Translations under genes and position numbers: made by a program
The notes under the pieces: generated by a model
What the model saw: the letters and a program-made list of their open reading frames with translations, nothing else
Told to the model about the DNA's origin: nothing
Database searches by the model: none
Assembly: GCA_017406005.1 (NCBI GenBank)
Contig: JAFQZI010000027.1
Coordinates: 1 to 42,183, forward strand
Direction: 5' to 3'
Source of the DNA: Oscillospiraceae bacterium
Lineage (GTDB): Bacteria; Bacillota; Clostridia; Oscillospirales; Oscillospiraceae
DNA length: 42,183 nt
Part shown: positions 6,523-15,282 of the stretch, in pieces
How the letters are laid out: each line of letters opens with the position of its first letter
Numbering within the stretch: position 1 is the stretch's first letter

Positions 6523-7431
6523 TCAGTCGTTTATGAATTTGCGGATTCTTTCGGCCTGTTCGGGGAAGTTGCAGGTGATGGAGCCATCGGGATTCTGGTT
6601 CTTTTCCGGAACCTGAAGCTGTGTGATTTCTCCGTTGAGAAATCTCTTCGCATGAAGCACAATGGAAGCGCAGGCAGAGGCGGAAAGGTTTGTATGAACC
6701 AGCGGGACGATCTGATCCATCACGGAAACAGCCTCTCTCAGGCTGAGCGTCTTCAGCTTTTCAATCACAGCCAGGACGGTTTTTCTCTGTCGCTCCTGGC
6801 GAGCCCAGTCATCATCCGGAGAGCGGAGGCGGCAGTAAACCATGGCATCATGCCCGTCAAGATGGTTTTTCCCGAGAAGCATGTGGGCGTTTGTTGTGAC
6901 AGGCTCCCCATGATTCATCATAATGGCTTCCATATACTCGATATCCATATCAATGCCGCCGATGGCGTCGATCACATCGATGAATTCATAGAAGTCCACC
7001 TGTGCATATCCGTCAATCGGCACACCGAACAGTTTTTCAATGGTTTCCACCATAAAGTCGGCTCCGCACCAGCGATAGGCGTGGGTCAGGAGATCCTCCG
7101 TGCGGCCTTCCGCGAGCTCCGGAGGGACATCCACCATAATACCGCGCTCGAAGGAGATGAGCTTCATGTCTCCGGTTTTGTGGTTGAGAGAAACCAGCAT
7201 CACGCAGTCGGACCGGCCGATATCATGGGTATAGGCGAGCTTTTCATCCGTCCCCAGGAGGAGGATATTCATGATGTTTTTGTCTTTCGGAAGCGATTCT
7301 GCAGCTGAAAGGTCGATGTTTTCAAGCTCCAGATCTTCTGCGATCAGCTCCTCCCCTTCTTCGGCAAATGCTGCCGGGAGAGCCTGAAAGAGCAGAATGA
7401 TGCAAAGGACAACAATAAAGTATTTTTTCAT
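6523..7431 (-). CDS. LCP (LytR-CpsA-Psr) family protein
   Basis: A 302-residue extracytoplasmic protein. The N-terminus MKKYFIVVLCIILLFQALPA is a signal peptide or anchor. The LCP domain spans about residues 50-280: NILLLGTDEK, RSDCVMLVSLN, then MVYCRLRSPDDDWARQERQR. LCP enzymes transfer teichoic acid or polysaccharide chains from a lipid carrier to peptidoglycan. The usual IPRD motif after the second strand reads SFERG here, so one conserved acidic residue is missing. The ATG at 7431 follows GGAGGA; a TTG 12 bases upstream also lies in frame. It is the last gene of a minus-strand cluster with the secreted protein (18-base gap) and the brkB-like gene. Confidence 0.85.
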   Translation of the reverse strand: MKKYFIVVLCIILLFQALPAAFAEEGEELIAEDLELENIDLSAAESLPKDKNIMNILLLGTDEKLAYTHDIGRSDCVMLVSLNHKTGDMKLISFERGIMVDVPPELAEGRTEDLLTHAYRWCGADFMVETIEKLFGVPIDGYAQVDFYEFIDVIDAIGGIDMDIEYMEAIMMNHGEPVTTNAHMLLGKNHLDGHDAMVYCRLRSPDDDWARQERQRKTVLAVIEKLKTLSLREAVSVMDQIVPLVHTNLSASACASIVLHAKRFLNGEITQLQVPEKNQNPDGSITCNFPEQAERIRKFIND

Positions 7432-7449
7432 AAGCTCCTCCAATAATGA

Positions 7450-8502
7450 TCAGGCGACGGCGGAAAGCGGGGTGTAGTCAAAGCGGAGATAGTCTTCAAA
7501 CGTGGCTTTCCGCTCATTAAACTTCTCCTCGGTTACATTCTCCCACACGTTGTTTTCGATGTCGATCCCGTAGGCGATGAACCAGGGCTGGTCGGCATTC
7601 TCATACCCGTCATACTTGAAAGCAACCTGCGGGTAGAGTTCCGTGGAATTGGGAACAAGGTCATACAGCGTCCAGCCGCTCAGGGCAGCCCCGCCCGACC
7701 ATTCATTGCAGAGGAAGGAATACTCATAGGCGTAGTAACGGTTTCTGGCCCAGCCGCTGACGACATGGGCAGGCTCGCGGTTGACCATGGTATAGACATC
7801 ATAGATAACGCCTTTCCAGTCCCCTTCCGCAATCTCGCCGATCAGGAGTTCCTCAATACCGTCGCTGTTGACATCGTGATAGGCAAAGCCGATCTGTTCA
7901 AGCGGATCGCCCTCCGAATTCATGCGGATCTGGTAGTACATCGAGCTCATATCCTCTGCTTCCAGGCGCTCGGGATCCCATTCTTCCGTGATTGCCTGAA
8001 CGTATTTTGCGAGGACATCCCCGTACAGGTCAGCACCTTTTGTACCGCCGCCGTAAACGAAAACTCCGCCGTCGGTGCTCTTCATGGACTGTAAAATTTC
8101 TTCATCGGCTCCATAGAGCTTGCGGTAGGACTCCGTGCTTTCTTCACTCATAAAGTCATACTGGACGTCGGTGGGATGATCGAGATAGACATTGTAGAGC
8201 GTGCCGTCACCGGATGTCAGCTCGCCGACTTTCCTTCCGCCCGGCAGATAAGAATACTGAGAGGGATCGTCAGACACAAAGACCCCGAAGGTGAAGCCTC
8301 CGCAATTGGCCTCTCTGGAGGCTTTATGATAGACGTCAATTTCCAGATCCCTTACTTCCACCTCATAGAGGCCGGCATACTCCGTGGGAATGGTGAGGGA
8401 GAAGAGCGCATTGGAGAATACTTCCCCATCGTCGGCAAAAGAGGCAGGGATCAGGGTGGCAAGCATCAGAACTGCCAATAGAAGTGCGATCAGTTTTTTC
8501 AT
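7450..8502 (-). CDS. Secreted hypothetical protein with a Ca-binding-like repeat
   Basis: A 350-residue protein with a clear signal peptide (MKKLIALLLAVLMLATLIP, cleavage after SFA). Residues near 210-225 read YHDVNSDGIEELLIGE, a DxNxDGxxE loop typical of FG-GAP/VCBS-like or EF-hand-like calcium-binding repeats in secreted clostridial proteins. The N-terminal half contains beta-rich segments without a recognised enzyme motif. The start follows a GGAAAGGA ribosome binding site. It probably acts at the cell surface, possibly with the LCP protein encoded 18 bases downstream. Function is not known. Confidence 0.75.
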   Translation of the reverse strand: MKKLIALLLAVLMLATLIPASFADDGEVFSNALFSLTIPTEYAGLYEVEVRDLEIDVYHKASREANCGGFTFGVFVSDDPSQYSYLPGGRKVGELTSGDGTLYNVYLDHPTDVQYDFMSEESTESYRKLYGADEEILQSMKSTDGGVFVYGGGTKGADLYGDVLAKYVQAITEEWDPERLEAEDMSSMYYQIRMNSEGDPLEQIGFAYHDVNSDGIEELLIGEIAEGDWKGVIYDVYTMVNREPAHVVSGWARNRYYAYEYSFLCNEWSGGAALSGWTLYDLVPNSTELYPQVAFKYDGYENADQPWFIAYGIDIENNVWENVTEEKFNERKATFEDYLRFDYTPLSAVA

Positions 8503-8537
8503 TGTTTTTTTCCTTTCCTATATATTGATTTCATTTT

Positions 8538-9422
8538 CTAGTAGGGTAAGGCATTTTCATCTTCGGCGGCTTCGGCGAGAGCACGTTTTTCTGCCCGTAC
8601 ATCCCGCAGGGCGATATTAAAGACTGCGCCGGAATAGATTGCAAGACAACAGCAGTACAGCCAGAACATGATCAGAATCAGCGCGGCCATAGAACTGTAG
8701 ATCAGCGGATATTTGATGGATTCATTGATAAACCGGGAGAACAGAGCGCTCACGCCGACAAGGGCCAGGGTGGAAATCAGTGCACCCAGCGCAATGGAGT
8801 AATGATCACCCCGGGTTCTGCAGACAAGGTACATCAGATAATTCAGGATAAAGGCCAGCACAAAAAGAAGCGGATAGCGCAGTTCGAGCCACATATTGTC
8901 CGCATGCAAAAACGGGAGGACAATGCTTACGTGGGAAAGGACCGTCTCTCCCATGAACATGGCGAGGATGGCAAAAAAGATCAGGAACAGAAATGCAAGA
9001 GAGAGGGTAATGCTGAAAAAGAACGAAAAAACACCCTCATACCGGCGCCTTCCCTGCATCTGGCCGATCGCCGCTTCCAGAGAGCGAATGCCTGCGGAAG
9101 CCGTGATCAGAATGACCGACAGAGAGAAGATCATCATCGGTATACTGTAATTTTCGGAAATGTACTCCATAAACCACGATACCGTGTCATAACCCTTTTC
9201 CGGGAGAAAGGGCTGCAGAAATTCAAGCACACGCAGCGTCAGCTCATAATTGTTGCCGAGGAGCGTATAAATGCAGATAATCAGCGGGAAAAACGTCATG
9301 GTAATATAGTAAGAGAGGCCGGCAGCGGACGTCGTTATGCGGTGCTGAATAAAAAGGCTGCAAAAGCGCTTCAAAAACTTTCCGATTGCCGCTCCCCCCT
9401 CTCTGACAGAAAAGGCTCCCAT
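8538..9422 (-). CDS. YihY/BrkB family membrane protein
   Basis: A protein of up to 294 residues with six hydrophobic segments. AAGLSYYITMTFFPLIICIY near residue 33 is the family signature, followed by typical helices and NYLMYLVCRTRG; the C-terminus is charged. This family is widely conserved, with no settled molecular function. The ATG at 9422 gives the longest product but has no ribosome binding site and lies inside a hairpin (9414-9443). A start further inside, near residue 17, would still leave the conserved domain whole. It is the first gene of the cluster with the secreted protein (35-base gap) and the LCP gene. Confidence 0.85.
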   Translation of the reverse strand: MGAFSVREGGAAIGKFLKRFCSLFIQHRITTSAAGLSYYITMTFFPLIICIYTLLGNNYELTLRVLEFLQPFLPEKGYDTVSWFMEYISENYSIPMMIFSLSVILITASAGIRSLEAAIGQMQGRRRYEGVFSFFFSITLSLAFLFLIFFAILAMFMGETVLSHVSIVLPFLHADNMWLELRYPLLFVLAFILNYLMYLVCRTRGDHYSIALGALISTLALVGVSALFSRFINESIKYPLIYSSMAALILIMFWLYCCCLAIYSGAVFNIALRDVRAEKRALAEAAEDENALPY

Positions 9423-9443
9423 CGGCCATTGCCAGTGGGAGCC
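9414..9443 (-). terminator. Hairpin with short T-run; ftsZ terminator or leader hairpin
   Basis: GGCTCCCA and TGGGAGCC form an 8-base-pair stem, and on the minus strand TTTTCT follows. It lies downstream of ftsZ, but also directly after a promoter and over the presumed brkB-like start codon. Confidence 0.5.
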
Positions 9444-9457
9444 AAAATGGTTAACAT

Positions 9458-9486
9458 ATTATAACATGCATTGAACGAGGTTGCAA
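9458..9486 (-). promoter_or_regulatory. Promoter of the brkB-like gene cluster
   Basis: On the minus strand TTGCAA (9481-9486) and TATAAT (9458-9463) are separated by 17 bases. The predicted start near 9450 is only a few bases before the hairpin 9414-9443. Confidence 0.7.
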
Positions 9487-9556
9487 GTTCGGATTTAAAC
9501 CTGTAATGATTCAGTTCTTATGCTTTTGCTGCAGAGCTATCTGCTGTCGTACAGCG

Positions 9557-10738
9557 TTATTTGGTATTGAAGATTTTAAAGATGCTGTCGAAAGGATCTT
9601 CCCCTGCCTGTTCAGCTTCCTTTTCTGCCTTTGCGGAATCTGCCTCGGCGATTGCCTGCTCAGACATCACCGGCATAATCGGGGTAACAGGCTCTTCTTC
9701 GGCTTTCGGTGTGAAAACCGGCATCGCCGTTGCGGGGCGGGAAGAACGATAGGAGGGCTTTGCGACAGAACCGGCTGTCGGAGCCATTTCGGAGAAGCCC
9801 GTTGCAATAACCGTAACACGCATCTCATCCTGCAGCTCTGGATCGAAGCTTGCACCGAAGATGATGTTGGCTTCGGGATGTGCGGCTTCCTGAACAAGAT
9901 TTGCTGCCGCTTCAACGTCTTCGAGCGTCATATCCTCGGAACCGGAGATATTGATCAGCACACCGCGTGCACCGTTGATGGACGTCTCCATCAGGGGGCT
10001 GGACACTGCCATGCGGGCTGCATCTTCCGCCTTGCCCTTTCCGCCTGCGTGGCCGACACCCATGTGGGCAAAACCGGCATCTTTCATGATGCAGGTGACA
10101 TCGGCAAAGTCGAGGTTGATAAAGCCGGTATTCTTAATCAGATCGGAGATGCTGGCAACTGCCTGCTGAAGCACATCATCGGCAATTTCAAAGGCATTGG
10201 CGAGGGTGATCTTCTGATCGGTAGCAAACTTGAGACGATCATTCGGGATAATCAGAAGAGAGTCAACCTTTGCAAGGAGCTCCTGGATGCCCTGATTGGC
10301 CTGATCCATACGGCGCTTGCCTTCGAACTTGAAAGGCTTCGTCACAACACCGACGGTGAGGCAGCCGGCTTCGTGAGCGATTTCAGCGACCGTCGGGCCT
10401 GCACCCGTTCCCGTTCCGCCACCCATACCGGCAGTGATGAACACCATATCTGCATTTTCAAGTGCAGTGGAGATGCTGTTTCTGCTCTCTTCCGCAGCAC
10501 GCTTGCCGATTTCAGGATCGGAGCCTGCTCCCTGTCCATGAGTTATTTTTTCACCGATCTGGATTTTCTGATCGGCATTGGAAACGGAAAGCGCCTGCTT
10601 ATCCGTATTGACAGCAATAAACTCAACACCCTCTGTTCCGGCTTTCACCATCCGGTTGACAACGTTATTTCCTGCACCACCTACGCCAACAACTTTAATG
10701 GTGACAACATTCTCCGGACCCGCCTCTTTAATATCCAT
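9557..10738 (-). CDS. ftsZ: Cell division protein FtsZ
   Basis: A 393-residue tubulin-like GTPase that forms the Z ring. [15 protein letters not shown] is seen near residue 15, the tubulin signature [10 protein letters not shown] near residue 103, and NDRL plus the T7-loop [10 protein letters not shown] near residue 205. The C-terminal tail after about residue 320 is Ala/Pro/Glu rich and ends in [13 protein letters not shown], a plausible membrane-adaptor binding peptide. The ATG at 10738 is 9 bases after a perfect AGGAGG; a TTG six bases upstream is too close. It follows murG and ftsQ, but a separate promoter (10825-10853) also drives it. No ftsA is present in this cluster. Confidence 0.98.
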   Translation of the reverse strand: MDIKEAGPENVVTIKVVGVGGAGNNVVNRMVKAGTEGVEFIAVNTDKQALSVSNADQKIQIGEKITHGQGAGSDPEIGKRAAEESRNSISTALENADMVFITAGMGGGTGTGAGPTVAEIAHEAGCLTVGVVTKPFKFEGKRRMDQANQGIQELLAKVDSLLIIPNDRLKFATDQKITLANAFEIADDVLQQAVASISDLIKNTGFINLDFADVTCIMKDAGFAHMGVGHAGGKGKAEDAARMAVSSPLMETSINGARGVLINISGSEDMTLEDVEAAANLVQEAAHPEANIIFGASFDPELQDEMRVTVIATGFSEMAPTAGSVAKPSYRSSRPATAMPVFTPKAEEEPVTPIMPVMSEQAIAEADSAKAEKEAEQAGEDPFDSIFKIFNTK

Positions 10739-10824
10739 AGTCAATAGCCTCCTGCGTTATAATCAATACGAAAGATCAATAGGTAATAAGGTGAAAACAG
10801 AAACACTACTTTCACGTGAACACT

Positions 10825-10853
10825 ATATTATTACAAAATTGAAAAAAGGTCAA
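10825..10853 (-). promoter_or_regulatory. ftsZ promoter
   Basis: On the minus strand TTGACC (10848-10853) and TAATAT (10825-10830) are separated by 17 bases, in the AT-rich gap between ftsQ and ftsZ. Confidence 0.7.
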
Positions 10854-10895
10854 TATATTTTTTATCTTTTTTGTAAATAATTTGTAATTCAGGAA

Positions 10896-11669
10896 TTAAT
10901 ACGGTTTAAAATGAACCGTGGAAGCGTCGGTCACATCGATAATACCGATGTCGCCCTCTTTGAGCTGGCTGATCGCATCCAGAACCATGGAAAACTTATG
11001 CTCCGTGGCATACGGGTCGCCCAGGCGGACGATATACTTCCCGCCGTAGTACAGAATGACATTGTTGGTGTTGGAGAAGTCGATTTTGGTAACCTGAAAG
11101 GCAATCCCGCGCTCCACACACTGGTACAGGATGGAACGGAGATAGTTGATGGTGCGCTGGTCTGCGTCCGCCGTCTGGAGAGGTTCATTGATGAAAATCG
11201 TACCCGGGTTGAGCCCGACGACCGGGATCAGGCCTTGCTCTTCCCCTTCAGCTGCCTTGCCGAGCACCTTGCATTTTTCATCGAACGTCCAAAGTTCAAG
11301 GCCGACCTTGATATAGGCAACGGCGTTGCTTTCCGTGACGCGGATGGTTACTCTGTTCGGCAGGGCACGTTCCAGGGAGACCTCCTGCACATACGGGAGC
11401 TTTGCAAAGACACGCGTGATGGCCGCAAAACGGTCAAAGAAGAAGAGGTTGTCGCCTTCCTCAATGTCGATGGCGTTGATGATCTCGTCCACAGTATAGT
11501 GGTTGTTTCCGATCACCTGGATTTTTTCCACGCGGAAGGAGACCGACATGACAAAGATCGCCGCGACGACGATAATGACAAACATCAGTGCCCCGCTCAG
11601 CCCGCCGCGTTTCTTCTTTGCCTCCATGTATTCAACTGTCCCGCCCCTGTCGGGCTGTTGTGTGCTCAT
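10896..11669 (-). CDS. ftsQ: Cell division protein FtsQ/DivIB
   Basis: A 257-residue bitopic membrane protein. Residues 1-25 are cytoplasmic and charged, and LMFVIIVVAAIFVMSVSF is the transmembrane helix. A POTRA domain follows: VEKIQVIGNNHYTVDEIINA, then VFAKLPYVQEVSLERALPNRVTIRVTE. The beta domain ends in VDVTDASTVHFKPY-like sequence near the C-terminus. It links the divisome to peptidoglycan synthesis. AGAGGAGAGG precedes the ATG, which directly abuts the murG stop (TAA then ATG), so both are translated as one unit. Confidence 0.92.
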   Translation of the reverse strand: MSTQQPDRGGTVEYMEAKKKRGGLSGALMFVIIVVAAIFVMSVSFRVEKIQVIGNNHYTVDEIINAIDIEEGDNLFFFDRFAAITRVFAKLPYVQEVSLERALPNRVTIRVTESNAVAYIKVGLELWTFDEKCKVLGKAAEGEEQGLIPVVGLNPGTIFINEPLQTADADQRTINYLRSILYQCVERGIAFQVTKIDFSNTNNVILYYGGKYIVRLGDPYATEHKFSMVLDAISQLKEGDIGIIDVTDASTVHFKPY

Positions 11670-12791
11670 TTACCTCTCCTCTATCAAGCTCAGAATGGAG
11701 TCACAGATTCTGGTACAGGCATCGGAAAAAGCGAGAGATGCAGCTTTCTCCGCCATGGTGTTCAGGCCGCCCTGATCCGCAAGGATGGAACGGATTTCTT
11801 CCAGAAGGCTTTGTGCGGAAAACTCGCCTTCCAGCAGGACCTTCGCTCCGCCGGAAGCTTCCACCAGACGCGCATTTTTCTCCTGATGGTTTGCCGTGAC
11901 ATTCGGAGACGGAACGAGAATCGCCGGCTTGCCCATAAAGGCCAGTTCCGAGAGAGTGGATGCTCCCGCACGGCAGAGGATCAGGTCCGCAGCAGACATC
12001 ACACGGGGCATATCATGCAGGTATTCAACAACTTCCACCCCGTAATCCGCATAATCTGGCTTAGCCTGCCGTAGCCTTTCCATAAAACCGTCATGATACT
12101 GCCTGCCGGTGACATGAATCAGGCGAAACTCCCGTTCCCGCAGGAGCGGAATCATCTCGAGCATGATCTCGTTCATGTGCCCTGCTCCGAGAGAACCCCA
12201 GACAGAGAGGATCACCTTTTCCTCCCCGGGGATGCCGAGTTCCTCACGCGCAGAGGCTTTGGTATAGCGGGAAAACGCACTGCGCACCGGCGTGCCGGTG
12301 ACTTCCACACGGGAAGGATCGTCATAAGCCTGCCGGCAGCCTTCCATACCGACCATGATCTTATCCACGTTGCGAGAGAGCAGCTTTGTAGTGAGACCGG
12401 GGCTTGCATTGCTCTCATGGATGACCGTCGGGATATGCAGCTTATTGGCAGCCGAAAGCACCGGAAAACAGACATAACCGCCAGTTCCGATGACGACGTC
12501 CGGCTTGAATTCCAGGATAATTCTGCGCGCTTCCGCCGAAGACCGGAAGACATTCTTTACCGTGTCGATGTTGTGTGAAATATCAGAGAGAGAATGGCCT
12601 CTGCTGATGTTTGTGATTTTGACGGGGCGGATCTCATAGCCCTCTTTCGGAACAAGCTCCATCTCCATCTTTCCCTCGGCGCCGATGAAAAGCACTTCGC
12701 TGCCGGGGCAGCGCTCCTGCAATGCAGAAGCCACTGCAACCGCCGGGTTGATATGGCCTGCCGTTCCGCCACAGGTAAAAAGAAATCTCAT
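11670..12791 (-). CDS. murG: UDP-N-acetylglucosamine:lipid I transferase MurG
   Basis: A 373-residue peripheral membrane glycosyltransferase that converts lipid I to lipid II in peptidoglycan synthesis. It begins FTCGGTAGHINPAVAVA, the family G-loop 1. GTGGYVCFPVLSAA, the HESNASPGLTTKLLS motif, WGSLGAGHMNE, and CRAGASTLSELAFMGKPAI with VPSPNVTANHQEKNA follow. In most MurG the loop 3 reads GGSQGA; here it reads WGSLGAGH, a modest variation. GGAG lies 8 bases before the ATG. It is the first gene of the murG-ftsQ-ftsZ cluster, with its own promoter at 12828-12856. Confidence 0.97.
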   Translation of the reverse strand: MRFLFTCGGTAGHINPAVAVASALQERCPGSEVLFIGAEGKMEMELVPKEGYEIRPVKITNISRGHSLSDISHNIDTVKNVFRSSAEARRIILEFKPDVVIGTGGYVCFPVLSAANKLHIPTVIHESNASPGLTTKLLSRNVDKIMVGMEGCRQAYDDPSRVEVTGTPVRSAFSRYTKASAREELGIPGEEKVILSVWGSLGAGHMNEIMLEMIPLLREREFRLIHVTGRQYHDGFMERLRQAKPDYADYGVEVVEYLHDMPRVMSAADLILCRAGASTLSELAFMGKPAILVPSPNVTANHQEKNARLVEASGGAKVLLEGEFSAQSLLEEIRSILADQGGLNTMAEKAASLAFSDACTRICDSILSLIEER

Positions 12792-12827
12792 GCCGGTTTC
12801 TCCAATTGGTATATTCTCAGAAATAGT

Positions 12828-12856
12828 ATTATACCGTAAAGGGAAAGAAACGGCAA
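12828..12856 (-). promoter_or_regulatory. murG-ftsQ promoter
   Basis: On the minus strand TTGCCG (12851-12856) and TATAAT (12828-12833) are separated by 17 bases, 37 bases before the murG ATG. Confidence 0.7.
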
Positions 12857-12943
12857 GAACTTCTTTCTCTTCCCGTCAGAGCTCCGCATTTTCGGTTTCT
12901 TTTACTAATCTTTCAAAACTTTCAGATATTTTGCCTGAGTTTG

Positions 12944-12972
12944 TTGACAGTTTTTGTGCAAAGTGCTAAAAT
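12944..12972 (+). promoter_or_regulatory. Promoter of the binding-protein/permease operon
   Basis: TTGACA (12944-12949) and TAAAAT (12967-12972) are separated by 17 bases. The -10 is also extended (TGC before it). The start is near 12979. Confidence 0.8.
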
Positions 12973-13015
12973 ACACTCAGAGCAAAACTCAAAAACTGTT
13001 TTCAGGAGGACTATT

Positions 13016-14278
13016 ATGAAAAAATTGCTCGCACTATGCCTGGCCATGCTTCTGACGCTCAGCCTGTTCGTCGGAGCGTATGCCGATGAAAAGGTCACAC
13101 TGACCTTCGCAGAAACCATGACCAGCCCGGAAAGAACCCTTGTGCTGGAAGATGCCATCAAAGCTTACGAGGCGGATCACCCGAATGTGACGATTGAACT
13201 TGTCTCTCCCCCGTATGAATCGGCTGAGACAAAGGTCGCATCCATGCTCGCAGCAGGGCAGGAAGTTGACATCGTTGAAATCCGTGACAACTCGGTAGGC
13301 GCATGGATCAACAACGGCTTCCTCTACAAACTGGATGACCTCGTAGCTGACTGGGACGGAAAGGATCAGCTTGTTGACGCAGCCCTGCTTGCCGGTGCAT
13401 CCATGGGTGATGCCACGTTCTTCATCCCGCAGTATCTGTATGTTAAGGCTCTGATGGTCAGAACGGACATTCTGGATAAGCTCGGTGTGACGGAAATGCC
13501 CACTACGACGGATGAATTTCTCGCTGTTTGCAAGCAGATCACGGATCCGTCCAAGGGGCAGTACGCCTTTGCCCTGAGAGGCATCGGCTCCCCGTGCAAG
13601 ACCACCGATATCATGTTCGCAACAGAAGTTCCCAACCTGCGCCTGGATAACTTCTATCTGACGGAAGACGGTACCTTCTACATGGACACGGACGGCGGAC
13701 GCAAGGCGCTTGCAAACTATCTTGACCTCTTCCAGAACTGCTGCCCGCCCGACTCCGTCAACTGGGGCTACAACGATCAGATCAACGGCTTTGTCTCCGG
13801 CACAACGCCGTTCCTCGTACAGGATCCTGACGCAGTCGGCTCTGTTTCCGGTTCCCTTTCTCCGGACCAGTACACGGCAATTCCGATGCCTCTCGGCGAT
13901 TCCGGAACCCGTTATCTGGACTACGGATTTGCCGGCCTTGCCGTTGCAGCAAACTCCGAGCATCCGGCAGAAGCCTTTGACTTTGTAAAGTACATGATCT
14001 CCGCAGAAGTGAATGCCTCCATCTGTGAGTTCTACGGCGCTCTGCCTGTAAACAAGGGTGCTTATGAGGCTTCCGCAATGTTCGAACTGCCTGTCTACAA
14101 AGCATGGGCTGATGAAATGGCAGACGAGCACACGGTATTTACAAAGTTCCCACTTGAAGACCCGAGATTCACAGAATATGCCTCCACCGTGCATCTGGCA
14201 GCCATCCAGAGCTATCTGCTCGGCCAGTCCACCGCGGAAGACATGATCAAGACCTGCAAGGACTTCTGGGGATACTGA
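13016..14278 (+). CDS. Extracellular solute-binding protein, family 1 (CUT1-type ABC importer)
   Basis: A 420-residue protein. The signal peptide MKKLLALCLAMLLTLSLFV ends near AYA, with no lipobox cysteine. The mature part starts KVTLTFAETMTSPERT. It contains AYEADHPNVTIELV and ASMLAAGQEVDIVEI, typical of family 1 sugar-binding proteins, then HPAEAFDFVKYMIS near the C-terminus. It should bind a sugar or related compound and hand it to the permeases downstream. The ATG at 13016 has AGGAGG 8 bases upstream. The missing lipid anchor is unusual for a Gram-positive binding protein. The substrate is unknown. Confidence 0.88.
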   Translation: MKKLLALCLAMLLTLSLFVGAYADEKVTLTFAETMTSPERTLVLEDAIKAYEADHPNVTIELVSPPYESAETKVASMLAAGQEVDIVEIRDNSVGAWINNGFLYKLDDLVADWDGKDQLVDAALLAGASMGDATFFIPQYLYVKALMVRTDILDKLGVTEMPTTTDEFLAVCKQITDPSKGQYAFALRGIGSPCKTTDIMFATEVPNLRLDNFYLTEDGTFYMDTDGGRKALANYLDLFQNCCPPDSVNWGYNDQINGFVSGTTPFLVQDPDAVGSVSGSLSPDQYTAIPMPLGDSGTRYLDYGFAGLAVAANSEHPAEAFDFVKYMISAEVNASICEFYGALPVNKGAYEASAMFELPVYKAWADEMADEHTVFTKFPLEDPRFTEYASTVHLAAIQSYLLGQSTAEDMIKTCKDFWGY

Positions 14279-14328
14279 GTTTAACCTGCTTTGCTTCTGA
14301 CAGAAGCTGAACGGGACAAATGAACCTT

Positions 14329-14361
14329 CAGGGGCTACGGACAACCCGCAGCCCCTGTTTT
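14329..14361 (+). terminator. Intercistronic hairpin between binding protein and permeases
   Basis: CAGGGGCT (14329-14336) and AGCCCCTG (14350-14357) form an 8-base-pair stem, followed by TTTT. A partial terminator or mRNA-stabilising hairpin here would give more binding protein than permease. Confidence 0.65.
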
Positions 14362-14400
14362 ATCCGGAAAGGCAGTTCCGGCCGTGAGAAAGGAGGCGCA

Positions 14401-15282
14401 ATGAAAACTGACAGATGGTATCTGCTGATGATACTGCCTGCGCTCGCTTTTATCTGTTTTTTCATTTTTTACCCGCTGTTTCAGGGCGGGGTCATGGCTT
14501 TCCAGAATTATAATCTCTTCAACCTGAAGGACATCCGCTTTATCGGGCTGGAAAACTTCAAATCCATTATCTTCAACAAAAATGTCAGCTTCGGCCTGAT
14601 CCTGTTCAACACTTTAAAGTGGACTTTGCTGTCGCTTGCATTGCAGTTCCTGCTGGGGTTTCTGCTGGCAATGATGCTGCGCAAACCCTTCCGTGGCAGA
14701 AGCCTTTACTGCGGTTTCGTCTTTTATCCGTGGGCTCTGTGCGGTTTCGCCATCGGCCTGATCTGGACGTGGCTATTCAACGGGCAGTTCGGCGTAATCA
14801 ATGACCTGCTGATGAAGGTTGGACTGATCAAGGAGAATATTGGCTGGCTTTCCAACCCGAAAATCGCCATGTACAGTGTTGTGATCTCCAACGTATGGTA
14901 TGGCGTGCCCTACTTCGGCATTATGCTGCTGGCTGCACTGCAGTCGGTCCCAAGCGAGCTGTATGAAGCCGCCACACTGGACGGGTGTACCGGGATTCAG
15001 CAGCTTTTCCACGTCACCATCCCCTATATCAAGCCGACGATTATCAGCACGGTTCTGCTGAGAAGCATGTGGATTGTGAACTTCCCGGATCTGATCTATG
15101 CCATGACAAACGGCGGGCCAGTCAACAGCACGCATATCCTCGGAACGATGATGATCAACAAAGTATACAAGGAGTTTGACTACGGGCAGGGCTCTGCCTA
15201 CGGGGTGATCATCATGGTGCTTCTGCTGGCTTATGCCATGATGTACCTCAGGCTGACAAAGGCGAGTGAGGAGGATATGTGA
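14401..15282 (+). CDS. ABC sugar-type importer permease, MalF-like
   Basis: A 293-residue inner membrane permease with six hydrophobic segments. LYEAATLDGCTGIQQLFHVTIPYIKP is present in two parts near residues 188-213; this is the EAA loop that contacts the ATPase. It begins MKTDRWYLLMILPALAF, the usual MalF-type N-terminus. AGGAGG lies at 14391-14396. The start at 14401 gives a full-length protein; an open frame upstream has no ribosome binding site. The stop overlaps the next gene's ATG (ATGTGATG). No ATPase gene is present, so a shared MsiK-type ATPase elsewhere is expected. Confidence 0.93.
   Translation: MKTDRWYLLMILPALAFICFFIFYPLFQGGVMAFQNYNLFNLKDIRFIGLENFKSIIFNKNVSFGLILFNTLKWTLLSLALQFLLGFLLAMMLRKPFRGRSLYCGFVFYPWALCGFAIGLIWTWLFNGQFGVINDLLMKVGLIKENIGWLSNPKIAMYSVVISNVWYGVPYFGIMLLAALQSVPSELYEAATLDGCTGIQQLFHVTIPYIKPTIISTVLLRSMWIVNFPDLIYAMTNGGPVNSTHILGTMMINKVYKEFDYGQGSAYGVIIMVLLLAYAMMYLRLTKASEEDM

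Noticed and set aside
9506-12074. Long plus-strand frames antisense to ftsZ, ftsQ and murG
   Set aside because: The minus strand holds all conserved motifs, promoters and ribosome binding sites; the plus-strand products look random.
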